A DNA stretch of 13,777 bases from DASWNP01 sp035537095. GTDB lineage: Bacteria; Acidobacteriota; Blastocatellia; Pyrinomonadales; Pyrinomonadaceae. Shown piece by piece: positions 1 through 6,301 of the stretch (position 1 is its first letter; each line of letters begins with the position of its first letter). The notes under the pieces were generated by a model that was not told where the DNA came from, did not search any database, and worked only from the letters and a program-made list of their open reading frames with translations. Position numbers and translations under genes: made by a program. The DNA is taken from contig DATLMV010000048.1 of the NCBI GenBank assembly GCA_035537095.1, forward strand, positions 1 through 13,777, read 5' to 3'.

Positions 1-1
1 C

Positions 2-403
2 GTCTCGCAGGACGGGCTCGACCACGTCGTCTTTATCTTTCGGAAGGACGGGCGTTGGGGCTCGGTCGGGCGTTCGCGCGACGTGGGCCTGCACGGACGC
101 CGCCCCGTCTTTCGCAACCCGCGCCATCTGGCGTGGAGCTATCACGACCCCTACGTTGACACGACGGCCCGCCTCAACGCCTACGGCGTCGCCAACCTCC
201 AAGACCTCGGCGCATACGACTGGCGTTTCTCGCCGCGCCACCTCTGGAAAGTTTCGCGCCACCTCTACGCGATGCCGCATCGCCCGCTCGTCTCCTCCGA
301 AAAAAGATACCGCCAACTGGTCGCACGCTTCCAAGAGTTTCGCCGACGCCAACCCGAAGGCGCGCCCACTTACTTCCCCGACCGGCATCTCTGGATGCTG
401 TAA
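2..403 (+). CDS. C-terminal part of an unrecognised protein (5' end outside the window)
   Basis: The frame is open from base 2 and runs without a stop to TAA at 401-403, giving at least 133 residues, so the gene begins upstream of the window. An in-frame GTG at 83 has no good ribosome binding site and the coding character continues upstream of it, so I do not treat it as the start. The visible protein is basic and aromatic-rich. An early segment reads LDHVVFIFRKDGRWG, followed by a YHDPYVD motif about residue 47 and a C-terminus ending in HLWML. There is no signal peptide or membrane segment in the visible part. The opening LDHVV...GRWG pattern resembles beta strands of transglutaminase-like or papain-like folds, but this is a weak impression and I do not assign a function. 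It is followed by a repeat hairpin and then by the response regulator, with no sign of co-transcription. Confidence 0.7.
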   Translation, partial: VSQDGLDHVVFIFRKDGRWGSVGRSRDVGLHGRRPVFRNPRHLAWSYHDPYVDTTARLNAYGVANLQDLGAYDWRFSPRHLWKVSRHLYAMPHRPLVSSEKRYRQLVARFQEFRRRQPEGAPTYFPDRHLWML

Positions 404-410
404 AAGATTT

Positions 411-507
411 GGGGGAAATGGGGAAAGGGTTAAATGGGGAAAGGGTGAGAGCAAATGCTTTCTTCCTTCCCCTTTACCCTTTTAACCTTTCCCCCTTTTC
501 CCTTTCA
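411..507. repeat. Imperfect inverted repeat built of GGGGAAA / GGGTTAAA units
   Basis: A purine-rich arm (411-449, about 7-8 nt periodicity of GGGGAAA with GGGTTAAA variants) is followed by a short centre containing AGCAAATGCT and by a pyrimidine-rich arm (461-507) whose reverse complement carries the same units. It lies directly after the stop of the first gene. The same unit reappears at 1409-1662, 11705-11785 and 13727-13777. It has no T-tract adjacent to a tight GC stem, so it does not look like a classical intrinsic terminator. Confidence 0.8.
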
Positions 508-556
508 GTCTTTTTCGTCCTGTGAATTGCTCGCCGTGCGGGTGTGGATAGCCACA

Positions 557-586
557 TTGGAAAAAGCGCGGGGCGGGAGTTAGATA
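557..586 (+). promoter_or_regulatory. Possible sigma70-type promoter for the two-component pair
   Basis: TTGGAA at 557-562 is followed after 18 bases by TAGATA at 581-586, about 50 bases before the regulator's ATG. Each box matches consensus at 4 of 6 positions. It lies in the only spacer before the pair that is not occupied by the repeat hairpin. This is a sequence match only and could be chance. Confidence 0.35.
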
Positions 587-621
587 TCGGGGTTCATCGT
601 TTTCATCTGACATCGGGCCTT

Positions 622-627
622 GAGAGG
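622..627 (+). promoter_or_regulatory. Ribosome binding site fixing the regulator start at 635
   Basis: GAGAGG ends 7 bases before ATG 635. This favours 635 over an upstream in-frame TTG at 620, which overlaps the site, and over a second ATG at 644. Confidence 0.65.
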
Positions 628-634
628 TTTTACA

Positions 635-1399
635 ATGGGACGCATGGCGATTCTGATTGCGGAAGACAACGTGGCGCAGCGTCGTTACCTGTGCGAACTG
701 TTGGAGCGCGAGTTCGCTTCGCACGCGCCGGTCATCGAGGCGGCGGACGGCGAGGCGGCGATGCAGTTGGCGTTGGAACACAGGCCGGAGTTGTGCGTCT
801 TCGACATTCAGATGCCGCGCCTGTCGGGCGTCAAAGCGGCGCGGGCCATCTGGCGCGAGTTCCCTTCGGCGCGCATCATCTTCTGGACGCAGTTTCCGCA
901 CGAGATTTACATCAACGAGATACGCAAAATCGTGCGCTCGGTCGAGCCGCCGCCCGCCTACGGTTTCATCCACAAGAACAATCCCGAGTCGCGTTTCCTC
1001 CGCTTTGTCGCCGCCGTGCTCGAAGACGGCGCGGACATGATTGACCCGGCCTTCAAGGATTCGTTCAAGCGACCGCTCCTGACGGAATTTGAAGCGGAAG
1101 CCCTCTATTATCTCGCGCTGGGGCTGTCGAACTGGGCCATCGCGCGCAAGTGCAGTCTCAGTTTGCGCGGCGTCGAGAGCCGTCTCGCCACGCTCTACGA
1201 GAAGCTGTTTCTCGCCACACCCGAAGGCACGCCGCACGAAGCCTACGACAAACTCGCCTACAACATGCGGACGCGCGCCTTCTTTGAAGCCCTCCGGCGC
1301 GGACTGCTCAACAGCGACGAACTCGAAAAAGCCTCCGGCGAACTCGACGGCTGGATCGAACGCGACCGCCGACGCTTCATCGAGGAACACAAACCTTGA
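635..1399 (+). CDS. NarL/LuxR-type response regulator
   Basis: Predicted cytoplasmic two-component response regulator of 254 residues. The receiver domain spans about residues 4-135. It shows the acidic pair E10/D11, the phospho-acceptor D57 in FDIQMP, the conserved T85 (FWTQ) and K114 (FIHKNN). T85 and K114 are 29 residues apart against about 22 in CheY, implying a small insertion. A LuxR-type helix-turn-helix follows at about 148-192 (LTEFEAEALYYLALGLSNWA...), typical of NarL/FixJ regulators. About 62 residues then follow, rich in charged residues, which normal NarL proteins lack. The next gene is a HisKA_3 kinase, the usual partner class, so they very likely form a pair. Its TGA stop overlaps a TTG that could start the kinase (TTGA, 1396-1399). 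The DNA target is not visible. Confidence 0.9.
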   Translation: MGRMAILIAEDNVAQRRYLCELLEREFASHAPVIEAADGEAAMQLALEHRPELCVFDIQMPRLSGVKAARAIWREFPSARIIFWTQFPHEIYINEIRKIVRSVEPPPAYGFIHKNNPESRFLRFVAAVLEDGADMIDPAFKDSFKRPLLTEFEAEALYYLALGLSNWAIARKCSLSLRGVESRLATLYEKLFLATPEGTPHEAYDKLAYNMRTRAFFEALRRGLLNSDELEKASGELDGWIERDRRRFIEEHKP

Positions 1400-1408
1400 A
1401 AGCAGACG

Positions 1409-1662
1409 GGGGAAAAGGGAAAAAGGGGAAGGGGGGAAAGGGGAAAGAACCACCTTCGTTGCACCCTCCGTCGTCACGTCCTCCTTTGTCACGTCCTCTT
1501 TCGTCACGTCTTCCTTTGTCACATCTTGCTTCGTCGCATTCTCTTTTCCGTTTCGCACGCCGCCCTTGCTCCGCTTTGTCGCAGGCCCGTTTCGCGTCTT
1601 CTTATCTCTTTGTCTTCCCCTTTAACCTTTTACCCTTTGCCCTTTTAACCCTCATTCTTTTA
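1409..1662. repeat. GGGGAAA / GGGTTAAA-type inverted repeat with long central insert
   Basis: A purine arm at 1409-1447 (runs of GGGGAAA and GGGAAAA) and a pyrimidine arm at 1615-1662 (CCCTTTTAACC-like units) form an imperfect inverted repeat of the same sequence class as 411-507. The roughly 170-base centre contains a separate 15-nt tandem repeat. The element begins 9 bases after the regulator's stop. Its right arm is read through in frame by the kinase ORF and encodes the hydrophobic core of the predicted signal peptide. Confidence 0.75.
1456..1545. repeat. 15-nt tandem repeat, six degenerate copies
   Basis: Six units of 15 bases start at 1456, 1471, 1486, 1501, 1516 and 1531. The best-conserved units follow TYGTCACGTCYTCYT. 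As 15 is a multiple of three, all frames stay periodic: SSRPP/LSRPL/SSRLP on the plus strand and KEDVT repeats on the minus strand. The first and last copies are the most diverged. Confidence 0.85.
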
Positions 1663-4600
1663 TCCGTCGCGGCTGCCGCATCCTTCGCGGAGGACGGCGC
1701 GGAGGAGACGGCGGCGGCGAATGTGCAGGCGACGAACCTGCATCAATGGGGCGCGGTAACGCTGTTTCACGGGTTGCCGTCCGACCGCGTGCGCGCGATT
1801 GCGCAGGACGCCGACGGCGTGATGTGGTTCGGCACGGACGCGGGGCTCGCGCGCTACGACGGGCGGCGCACGCAGACGGTCGCCGAAGGCGGACTCGCGG
1901 GCAAACGCGTGCACGCGTTGCGTTTCGACGACGACGGCGCGCTCTGGATCGGGACGGAGACGGGCGCGGTCGTGCGCAGCGCGTCGAGCGGCGAATACCG
2001 GCGCATCAGTGAGACGGAGGGCAAGGCGATAACGGCGATCACGCCCGCCCCTAACGTCGCGCGCGGCGACGACGGCAGCCGCGTCTTGATGACGAGCAAC
2101 GCGCACGCCATCTTCGACTGCCGCCTGCGCGCCGACGCTTCGCTCGACGTGCGGACGGTTGAAGACAAACTGCTGCGCGGCGTGAGCGCGCCGGAGGGTC
2201 GCGCCGCCACCGAGACGGAGAATCGTTCGCCGCTCGAACTGACGAGCCTGACAGTGACGGACGAGACTCTCTACGTCGGCACGCGCGGGCGCGGTTTTCT
2301 CGCCGTCGAGGCGGGCGCGGCGCGAGAAGTGTTCAGCCGCCCGCGCCCGTATTTCGTCGAGACGGTGGAGCGCGACGCGCACGGGCGGATGTGGTTCGGC
2401 GTGCAGACGACGAGCGCCGATAGCGGTCTCTACGAATCCGATGCGCGCTTCGAGCGTCCCGTCAAAGTCCTCGCGGGCGCGACGGGCACAGTCACCGCGC
2501 TTCGTTTCGACGCGCAGAACGATCTCTACGTCGGCACGGACGGGCAGGGCGTCTTTCGTTATCGGGGGCGCGTGCGTCTCGAACGCTTCACCTTCGCGGG
2601 GACGCGCGGCGGTTTGCGCTCCGATAGAATCTATTCGATCTTCGTTGACCGCGAGGGCGTCGCTTGGTTCGGCACGGACAGGGGCGTCTGTCGTTACGAC
2701 CCGAAGGGACTGCGCAACGAATCGCTCTCCGAAGAGAGGGAGAGCAACCTCACGCGCGTGCTCTTTCAGACGACGAGCGGGCGTCTGCTCGCGGGCGGCA
2801 ACGGCGGCCTCTACGTGCGCGAAGCGACCAGCGCGACGACAGCCGCGTGGCGCGCGATTGAAGATTTGAACGGAAAGGTCGTCTATGCGGTCGCCGAAGA
2901 CGATGCAGGGTCGCTGCTCGTCGGCACGTCGAGCGGTCTCCACGTCCGCGCGCAGCCCTCGCAGCAGACGCAAGCCGCCGCGAACCTGACCGCCGACGCA
3001 AACTCCGCCGAGCCGGAGCACAAGCCCGAGACCGGAACACTTAAAGACCGCGCTTCGTCAAACACGCGCGGCGCGCGCCAGTCGCCGTCGCAGGCGAGTG
3101 AACCTGTCGTCGGCGGAAACATCCGCGCTATCGTCACGTTTCAGGGGGCGACCTACATCGCCGTGTTCGGTCGCGGGCTCGAAAGGTTGGAGCGGACGGA
3201 GGGTCGCCTGCGGAGCGTCCTCGTCTGGCCGACCGATAACAGCGACGCGCGCAGGCGCGACATCGTCAGTCTCCACGTTGACGAGAGCGGGCGGATGTGG
3301 ATGGCGACGGTGGGCGCGGGCGTCTTCGTCTTCGACGGCAAGCAGGTGGCGACCGAGCCCGCGCTCGAAGCCCTGCGCACCCACGCCGTCCGCGCCGTCA
3401 GCGGCGGCGGCAAAGAACCGCTCTGGATCGCCACGTCGCGCGGCCTCTACGTCTATCGCGGCGGCAACGCTTTGACGGAGGTCGTGCCCAACATAGACGC
3501 GCGCGCCGTCGTGAACATCCGTCCCGATGCGCAGAGAGACGCGGGCGACGTTGAAGCGCGGGCGGCGGCGCGCGCATGGTGTGCGACGGCGGGCGGCGGG
3601 CTTTTGAAAGTTTCGGTGGATGAACTATTCGGCGCGATGGTCGCGCGGCTCGACGTGGAACAGGGACTCCCCTCGCAGAGCGTCTTCGCCGTGCTGCCCT
3701 TAGAAGAACGTCAGGAGACGCCGGACGCCGCGAGCGCGGCCAACGTGGAGACGACAAGCAACGCGAACGACGTGGAGACAGGCAACGAGGCGAACCTGAC
3801 CGAAGCCTTATGGATTGCGACGAGTCGGGGCGTCTCGCGCTACGAGCCGGGGCGCGTGCGTCCCGCTCTGCGACCGACGCGCATCACGGGCGCGCGCGCA
3901 CATCACACCGACGAACTCAAGGGCGGACTCCGTCTCGAATACCCGCAGAACAGTCTCGTCCTCGACGTGACGGCGACGAGCAGCCGCACCTTCCCCGAAC
4001 AGTTTCAATATGCCTTTCTGCTCTCCGACGGCGCAGGGAAAGTTCTCAAACGCAAGCTCGCACACGACGCGCAGTTTCTCATGGAGAACCTCGCGCCCGG
4101 CAAGTATCGCGTCGAGGCGCGCGCCTTCACCGGCGATCTCGTGCCCTCCGATTCGCTCGCCTTCGAACTCTACGTCGCCCGCGCGCCCTTCCCTTGGACG
4201 ACCACCGCGCTCTCCGTCCTGCTCGCGCTGGCTATCGTCGCGCTGCTCTGGGGGTCGGTGCAGAACGCGCGCCTGACGCGCACCGGCAAGGCTCTCTTGG
4301 AGGCCAACAGCCAACTCGCCGCCGCGCGTCTCCAACTCGCCAACGAGACCGAGACCGAACGCCGCCGCATCGCGCGCGACCTGCACGACCAGACGCTCGC
4401 CGACCTGCGTCGTCTCCTGCTGATGACCGACGAACTCCCCGCGAGCAGTAGCGCGGCGGGCGCGAACGGTCACGCCGAGACGATTGACCCCGTCGTCCTG
4501 CGCGGCGAGATCGAGTCCATCTCGAACGAGATTCGACGCATCTGCGAAGACCTCTCGCCCTCCGTCTTGGAGAACGTCGGCTTTGCCGCCGCGCTTGAGT

Positions 4601-5010
4601 TTGCGCTCGCCGAGCGCGTCGCACACCTGCCCGCCGATTGTCGTTTCGCATACGAGTTTGTCTGCGACGACGAACTCGAAGAGCGTTGGCGACTCTCGCG
4701 CGGCGTGCAGATGCAGATTTATCGCATCGTGCAGGAGGCCGTCAGCAACATCTGCCGCCACGCCGCCGCCACGCGCGTCCGCCTCAAGGTGGACGTGACC
4801 GAAACGGACGATTTCGTCCTCACGCTCGAAGACGACGGGCGCGGCTTCGACCCCGAAAACCGCCGCGCGCGCAAAGGGCGCGGACTCGCCAACATCCGCG
4901 CCCGCGCCAGCATCATCGAAGCCGATGTCCGCTGGCGCAGACGCGACGACGGCGACGGAACCGTCTTCGTCCTCCACAAAGACCTCAAAAATCCTCCCGC
5001 AACCTCCTAG
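1576..5010 (+). CDS. Beta-propeller (two-component regulator propeller) sensor histidine kinase
   Basis: Large inner-membrane sensor kinase of 1144 residues if started at TTG 1576. Residues 1-38 look like a signal peptide (hydrophobic FNLLPFALLTLILL, then AAAASFA before ED). Residues about 60-765 carry repeated propeller blades with WFGTD, LWIGT, MWMAT and LWIAT cores. A Y_Y_Y-type beta domain follows at about 768-870, and one membrane span at about 875-895. The HisKA_3 domain has the phospho-acceptor H937 in ARDLHDQ. The HATPase domain shows N1058 (EAVSN), DDGRG at 1086-1090 and GRGLAN at 1101-1106. It should phosphorylate the preceding regulator after sensing a periplasmic ligand. There is no receiver domain. 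The start is uncertain: TTG 1396 has GAGGAA 8 bases upstream and overlaps the regulator's stop, but it would add 60 residues translated from repeat DNA. TTG 1576 lacks a ribosome binding site but gives a normal signal peptide. Starts downstream of the signal peptide would lose export. Confidence 0.9.
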   Translation: MSQARFASSYLFVFPFNLLPFALLTLILLSVAAAASFAEDGAEETAAANVQATNLHQWGAVTLFHGLPSDRVRAIAQDADGVMWFGTDAGLARYDGRRTQTVAEGGLAGKRVHALRFDDDGALWIGTETGAVVRSASSGEYRRISETEGKAITAITPAPNVARGDDGSRVLMTSNAHAIFDCRLRADASLDVRTVEDKLLRGVSAPEGRAATETENRSPLELTSLTVTDETLYVGTRGRGFLAVEAGAAREVFSRPRPYFVETVERDAHGRMWFGVQTTSADSGLYESDARFERPVKVLAGATGTVTALRFDAQNDLYVGTDGQGVFRYRGRVRLERFTFAGTRGGLRSDRIYSIFVDREGVAWFGTDRGVCRYDPKGLRNESLSEERESNLTRVLFQTTSGRLLAGGNGGLYVREATSATTAAWRAIEDLNGKVVYAVAEDDAGSLLVGTSSGLHVRAQPSQQTQAAANLTADANSAEPEHKPETGTLKDRASSNTRGARQSPSQASEPVVGGNIRAIVTFQGATYIAVFGRGLERLERTEGRLRSVLVWPTDNSDARRRDIVSLHVDESGRMWMATVGAGVFVFDGKQVATEPALEALRTHAVRAVSGGGKEPLWIATSRGLYVYRGGNALTEVVPNIDARAVVNIRPDAQRDAGDVEARAAARAWCATAGGGLLKVSVDELFGAMVARLDVEQGLPSQSVFAVLPLEERQETPDAASAANVETTSNANDVETGNEANLTEALWIATSRGVSRYEPGRVRPALRPTRITGARAHHTDELKGGLRLEYPQNSLVLDVTATSSRTFPEQFQYAFLLSDGAGKVLKRKLAHDAQFLMENLAPGKYRVEARAFTGDLVPSDSLAFELYVARAPFPWTTTALSVLLALAIVALLWGSVQNARLTRTGKALLEANSQLAAARLQLANETETERRRIARDLHDQTLADLRRLLLMTDELPASSSAAGANGHAETIDPVVLRGEIESISNEIRRICEDLSPSVLENVGFAAALEFALAERVAHLPADCRFAYEFVCDDELEERWRLSRGVQMQIYRIVQEAVSNICRHAAATRVRLKVDVTETDDFVLTLEDDGRGFDPENRRARKGRGLANIRARASIIEADVRWRRRDDGDGTVFVLHKDLKNPPATS

Positions 5011-5055
5011 CGTCGTCTCTCCCGCAACACGAACGCACGCGCGGGCCGGACACAA

Positions 5056-5094
5056 AAAGGTCGGCGGTCACGCTTGAGATGACCGCCGACCTTT
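5056..5094. terminator. Bidirectional intrinsic terminator between convergent genes
   Basis: A perfect 15-bp stem, AAAGGTCGGCGGTCA (5056-5070) against its complement at 5080-5094, with a 9-base loop. It sits 45 bases after the kinase stop. On the minus strand the stem is followed by TTTTTGTGT, a fair U-tract. On the plus strand it is followed only by a weak CTTTCTG, so it should work better for the minus-strand group. Confidence 0.75.
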
Positions 5095-5136
5095 CTGCTG
5101 AAATTGACCGGAATGTTCACGCGGCACTTATGCAGT

Positions 5137-5288
5137 GACGCGGAGACGCGAGAGACGGAAACGACGCGGAAGACGAAGCGACGTGCGGATTCAACGACGC
5201 GGAAGATGCGTAGAGACAAACGGCGCGAGCTATCTTCGGTTCTTATTCCGTCCGCCGCGTCTTCCGCGTCTTGCTTATCTCTCGCGTC
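5137..5288. repeat. GACGCGGA-type inverted repeat
   Basis: Purine-rich tracts at 5137-5206 contain GACGCGAGAGA (5145-5155) and GACGCGGAAGAC (5163-5174, with an 11-base second copy at 5196-5206). Their exact complements lie at 5278-5288 and 5259-5270 in the pyrimidine-rich right part. The two perfect pairings of 11 and 12 bp nest in the correct order to form one long interrupted hairpin. Units of about 7 nt are visible but degenerate. It lies between the terminator and the stop of the minus-strand 88-residue gene. Confidence 0.75.
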
Positions 5289-5292
5289 GCGC

Positions 5293-5559
5293 TTATTGCA
5301 CGGTCGCGGGCAGGAGCGAGCCGCGCCGGTCGGTGGCGGTTCCCCAGCCGTCCTCGGTGATGCCGATCATGCCGTGAAAATGAATGTCGCTGCCCGACAG
5401 CACGAGCAGCACGTCGCCCGCGCGCACGTTCGGATTTTCCAACTTGAAGCGCACGACGGTCGCGTTGCCGTTGGATTGTTCTATCGTCTCGAAAGTGAAG
5501 GTGTCTGCATCCACCACGACGGTCTGCGAATTATTCGAGTAGTTTGAAGGCTCTGCCAT
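5293..5559 (-). CDS. Small hypothetical protein, 88 residues
   Basis: ATG at 5559 to TAA at 5295-5293. The protein looks soluble and beta-rich. Its first 15 residues are polar (MAEPSNYSNNSQTVVV), followed by alternating hydrophobic strands, a GSDIHFHG stretch at about 56-63 and GWGTATDRRG near the end. There are no cysteines, signal peptide or membrane segment. I do not recognise a family. It is the last gene of a minus-strand group, 89 bases after the 185-residue protein, and ends before the terminator at 5056-5094. No clear ribosome binding site is visible; the region just upstream of the start is a heptamer tract. The two histidines in HFH could bind a metal, but that is speculation. Confidence 0.65.
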   Translation of the reverse strand: MAEPSNYSNNSQTVVVDADTFTFETIEQSNGNATVVRFKLENPNVRAGDVLLVLSGSDIHFHGMIGITEDGWGTATDRRGSLLPATVQ

Positions 5560-5564
5560 ATCTG

Positions 5565-5606
5565 TTCACGTCCAACGTCTGAAGTCGCAAGTCTGAGAGT
5601 TCGAGA
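5565..5606. repeat. Six degenerate heptamers upstream of the 88-residue gene
   Basis: Units TTCACGT, CCAACGT, CTGAAGT, CGCAAGT, CTGAGAG and TTCGAGA run in exact 7-nt register from 5565 to 5606; the first four end in ACGT or AAGT. No matching inverted arm is evident. A related three-unit stretch (CGAGAGT, TCAAAGT, CTTCGAG) lies at 6208-6228, just upstream of the next gene's start. Confidence 0.6.
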
Positions 5607-5648
5607 TAAAAAGTTTAACCCCGCGCGCCGCCGTCCGTGTGCGGACTT

Positions 5649-6206
5649 CTATCCGAAAGTTTCGGGATGAAACGGTCTGCCGTAGAGTTGTTGATAACAC
5701 CAGCCTAGCACACGGATTTCGGCGGTGCACAGGGTTTCGAGCCAGCAGCAGGTGAGATAGACCCCGCGCTCGCCGAGGGCCGGAATCTTTTCCGCCTCGA
5801 CGACGACCGATGTGTCTTCCGAGGGATGAAGGTTGTAGGCTTCGGCGATAGCCTCGTTGGTTTTGGTGGCATCGTCGAGGGCGGCGAGGAGTTCTTTGAT
5901 CCAAGTGTGCAGCGCGCGTTCGGTGTTGTTTCCGGCGAGCGCCTGCATGATGCCGACGGCGAGACGGTCTTCGGCGCGCGCGAACATGTACGCCTCCGGC
6001 TGCGTGCGCGCCGTCTCCTGCTGCTTCCATTGAAAGAGCGTCTCGACGGCGGGAAAGTTGACGACCGCGACTCTCTGGTCGTAGTTGAGAAACCATTGGA
6101 TGAGCGCGGCGAGCGATGCGGGTTCGACGCGCCCCCCGGCGTCGAGCCGGAGCGGCGGCGGTTGATGCATCGCGGCCTGCGCGTCGCCTGTGTCGGTGTC
6201 TGCCAT
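5649..6206 (-). CDS. Hypothetical protein, 185 residues, with C-terminal cysteine cluster
   Basis: ATG at 6206 is chosen over an upstream in-frame TTG at 6218; neither has a convincing ribosome binding site. The protein is soluble, mostly helical, with a polar first 25 residues. The middle is rich in alanine and leucine helices (RLAVGIMQALAGNN about 81-94). The last third holds all four cysteines: C153, C154, C160 and C170 (LTCCWLETLC and LGWC). I do not recognise the family. The gene lies between a ferredoxin-domain protein and the 88-residue protein, with spacers of 89 bases on each side, suggesting one transcript. Four clustered cysteines beside a [2Fe-2S] protein could indicate metal or cluster binding, but CC-x5-C-x9-C is not a motif I can name. 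Confidence 0.7.
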   Translation of the reverse strand: MADTDTGDAQAAMHQPPPLRLDAGGRVEPASLAALIQWFLNYDQRVAVVNFPAVETLFQWKQQETARTQPEAYMFARAEDRLAVGIMQALAGNNTERALHTWIKELLAALDDATKTNEAIAEAYNLHPSEDTSVVVEAEKIPALGERGVYLTCCWLETLCTAEIRVLGWCYQQLYGRPFHPETFG

Positions 6207-6239
6207 TCGAGAGTTCAAAGTCTTCGAGACCGGACGGAG

Positions 6240-6301
6240 TTTTCGTCGCTACAAGTTTTCCGTCACAACGATTTTCGTCAACGCGATTTTCGTCTTTACG
6301 A
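6240..6301. repeat. 15-16-nt tandem repeat spanning the stop of the ferredoxin-domain gene
   Basis: Four copies beginning TTTTCGTC or TTTTCCGTC at 6240, 6256, 6272 and 6287 (lengths 16, 16, 15, 15). The last copy covers the TAA stop of the ferredoxin-domain gene (6296-6298, minus strand). The TTTCGTCA core is shared with the 15-nt repeat at 1456-1545. The rest of this 89-base spacer (6207-6239) holds a short heptamer-like stretch. Confidence 0.7.

Noticed and set aside
411..507. Intrinsic terminator of the first gene
   Set aside because: Although it is an inverted repeat after a stop codon, the stem is long, imperfect and purine/pyrimidine biased, and has no terminal U-tract; the same element also occurs before promoters and inside a reading frame.
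482..1558. Long minus-strand ORF with KEDVT repeats
   Set aside because: It is antisense to the regulator gene and to repeat DNA. The KEDVT repeat is only the reverse reading of the 15-nt tandem repeat, and the protein has no recognisable domain.
1409..1662. Frameshifted or degraded gene between regulator and kinase
   Set aside because: The stretch is explained by a hairpin repeat and a 15-nt tandem repeat; no protein family is recognisable in any frame.
1660..3021. Minus-strand ORF of about 450 codons inside the kinase gene
   Set aside because: Arginine/alanine-rich shadow frame in GC-rich DNA; the plus-strand frame has clear propeller blades throughout.
3808..5055. Minus-strand ORF of about 415 codons over the kinase C-terminus
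   Set aside because: It is antisense to the Y_Y_Y, HisKA_3 and HATPase motifs and crosses into the spacer before the terminator; a shadow.
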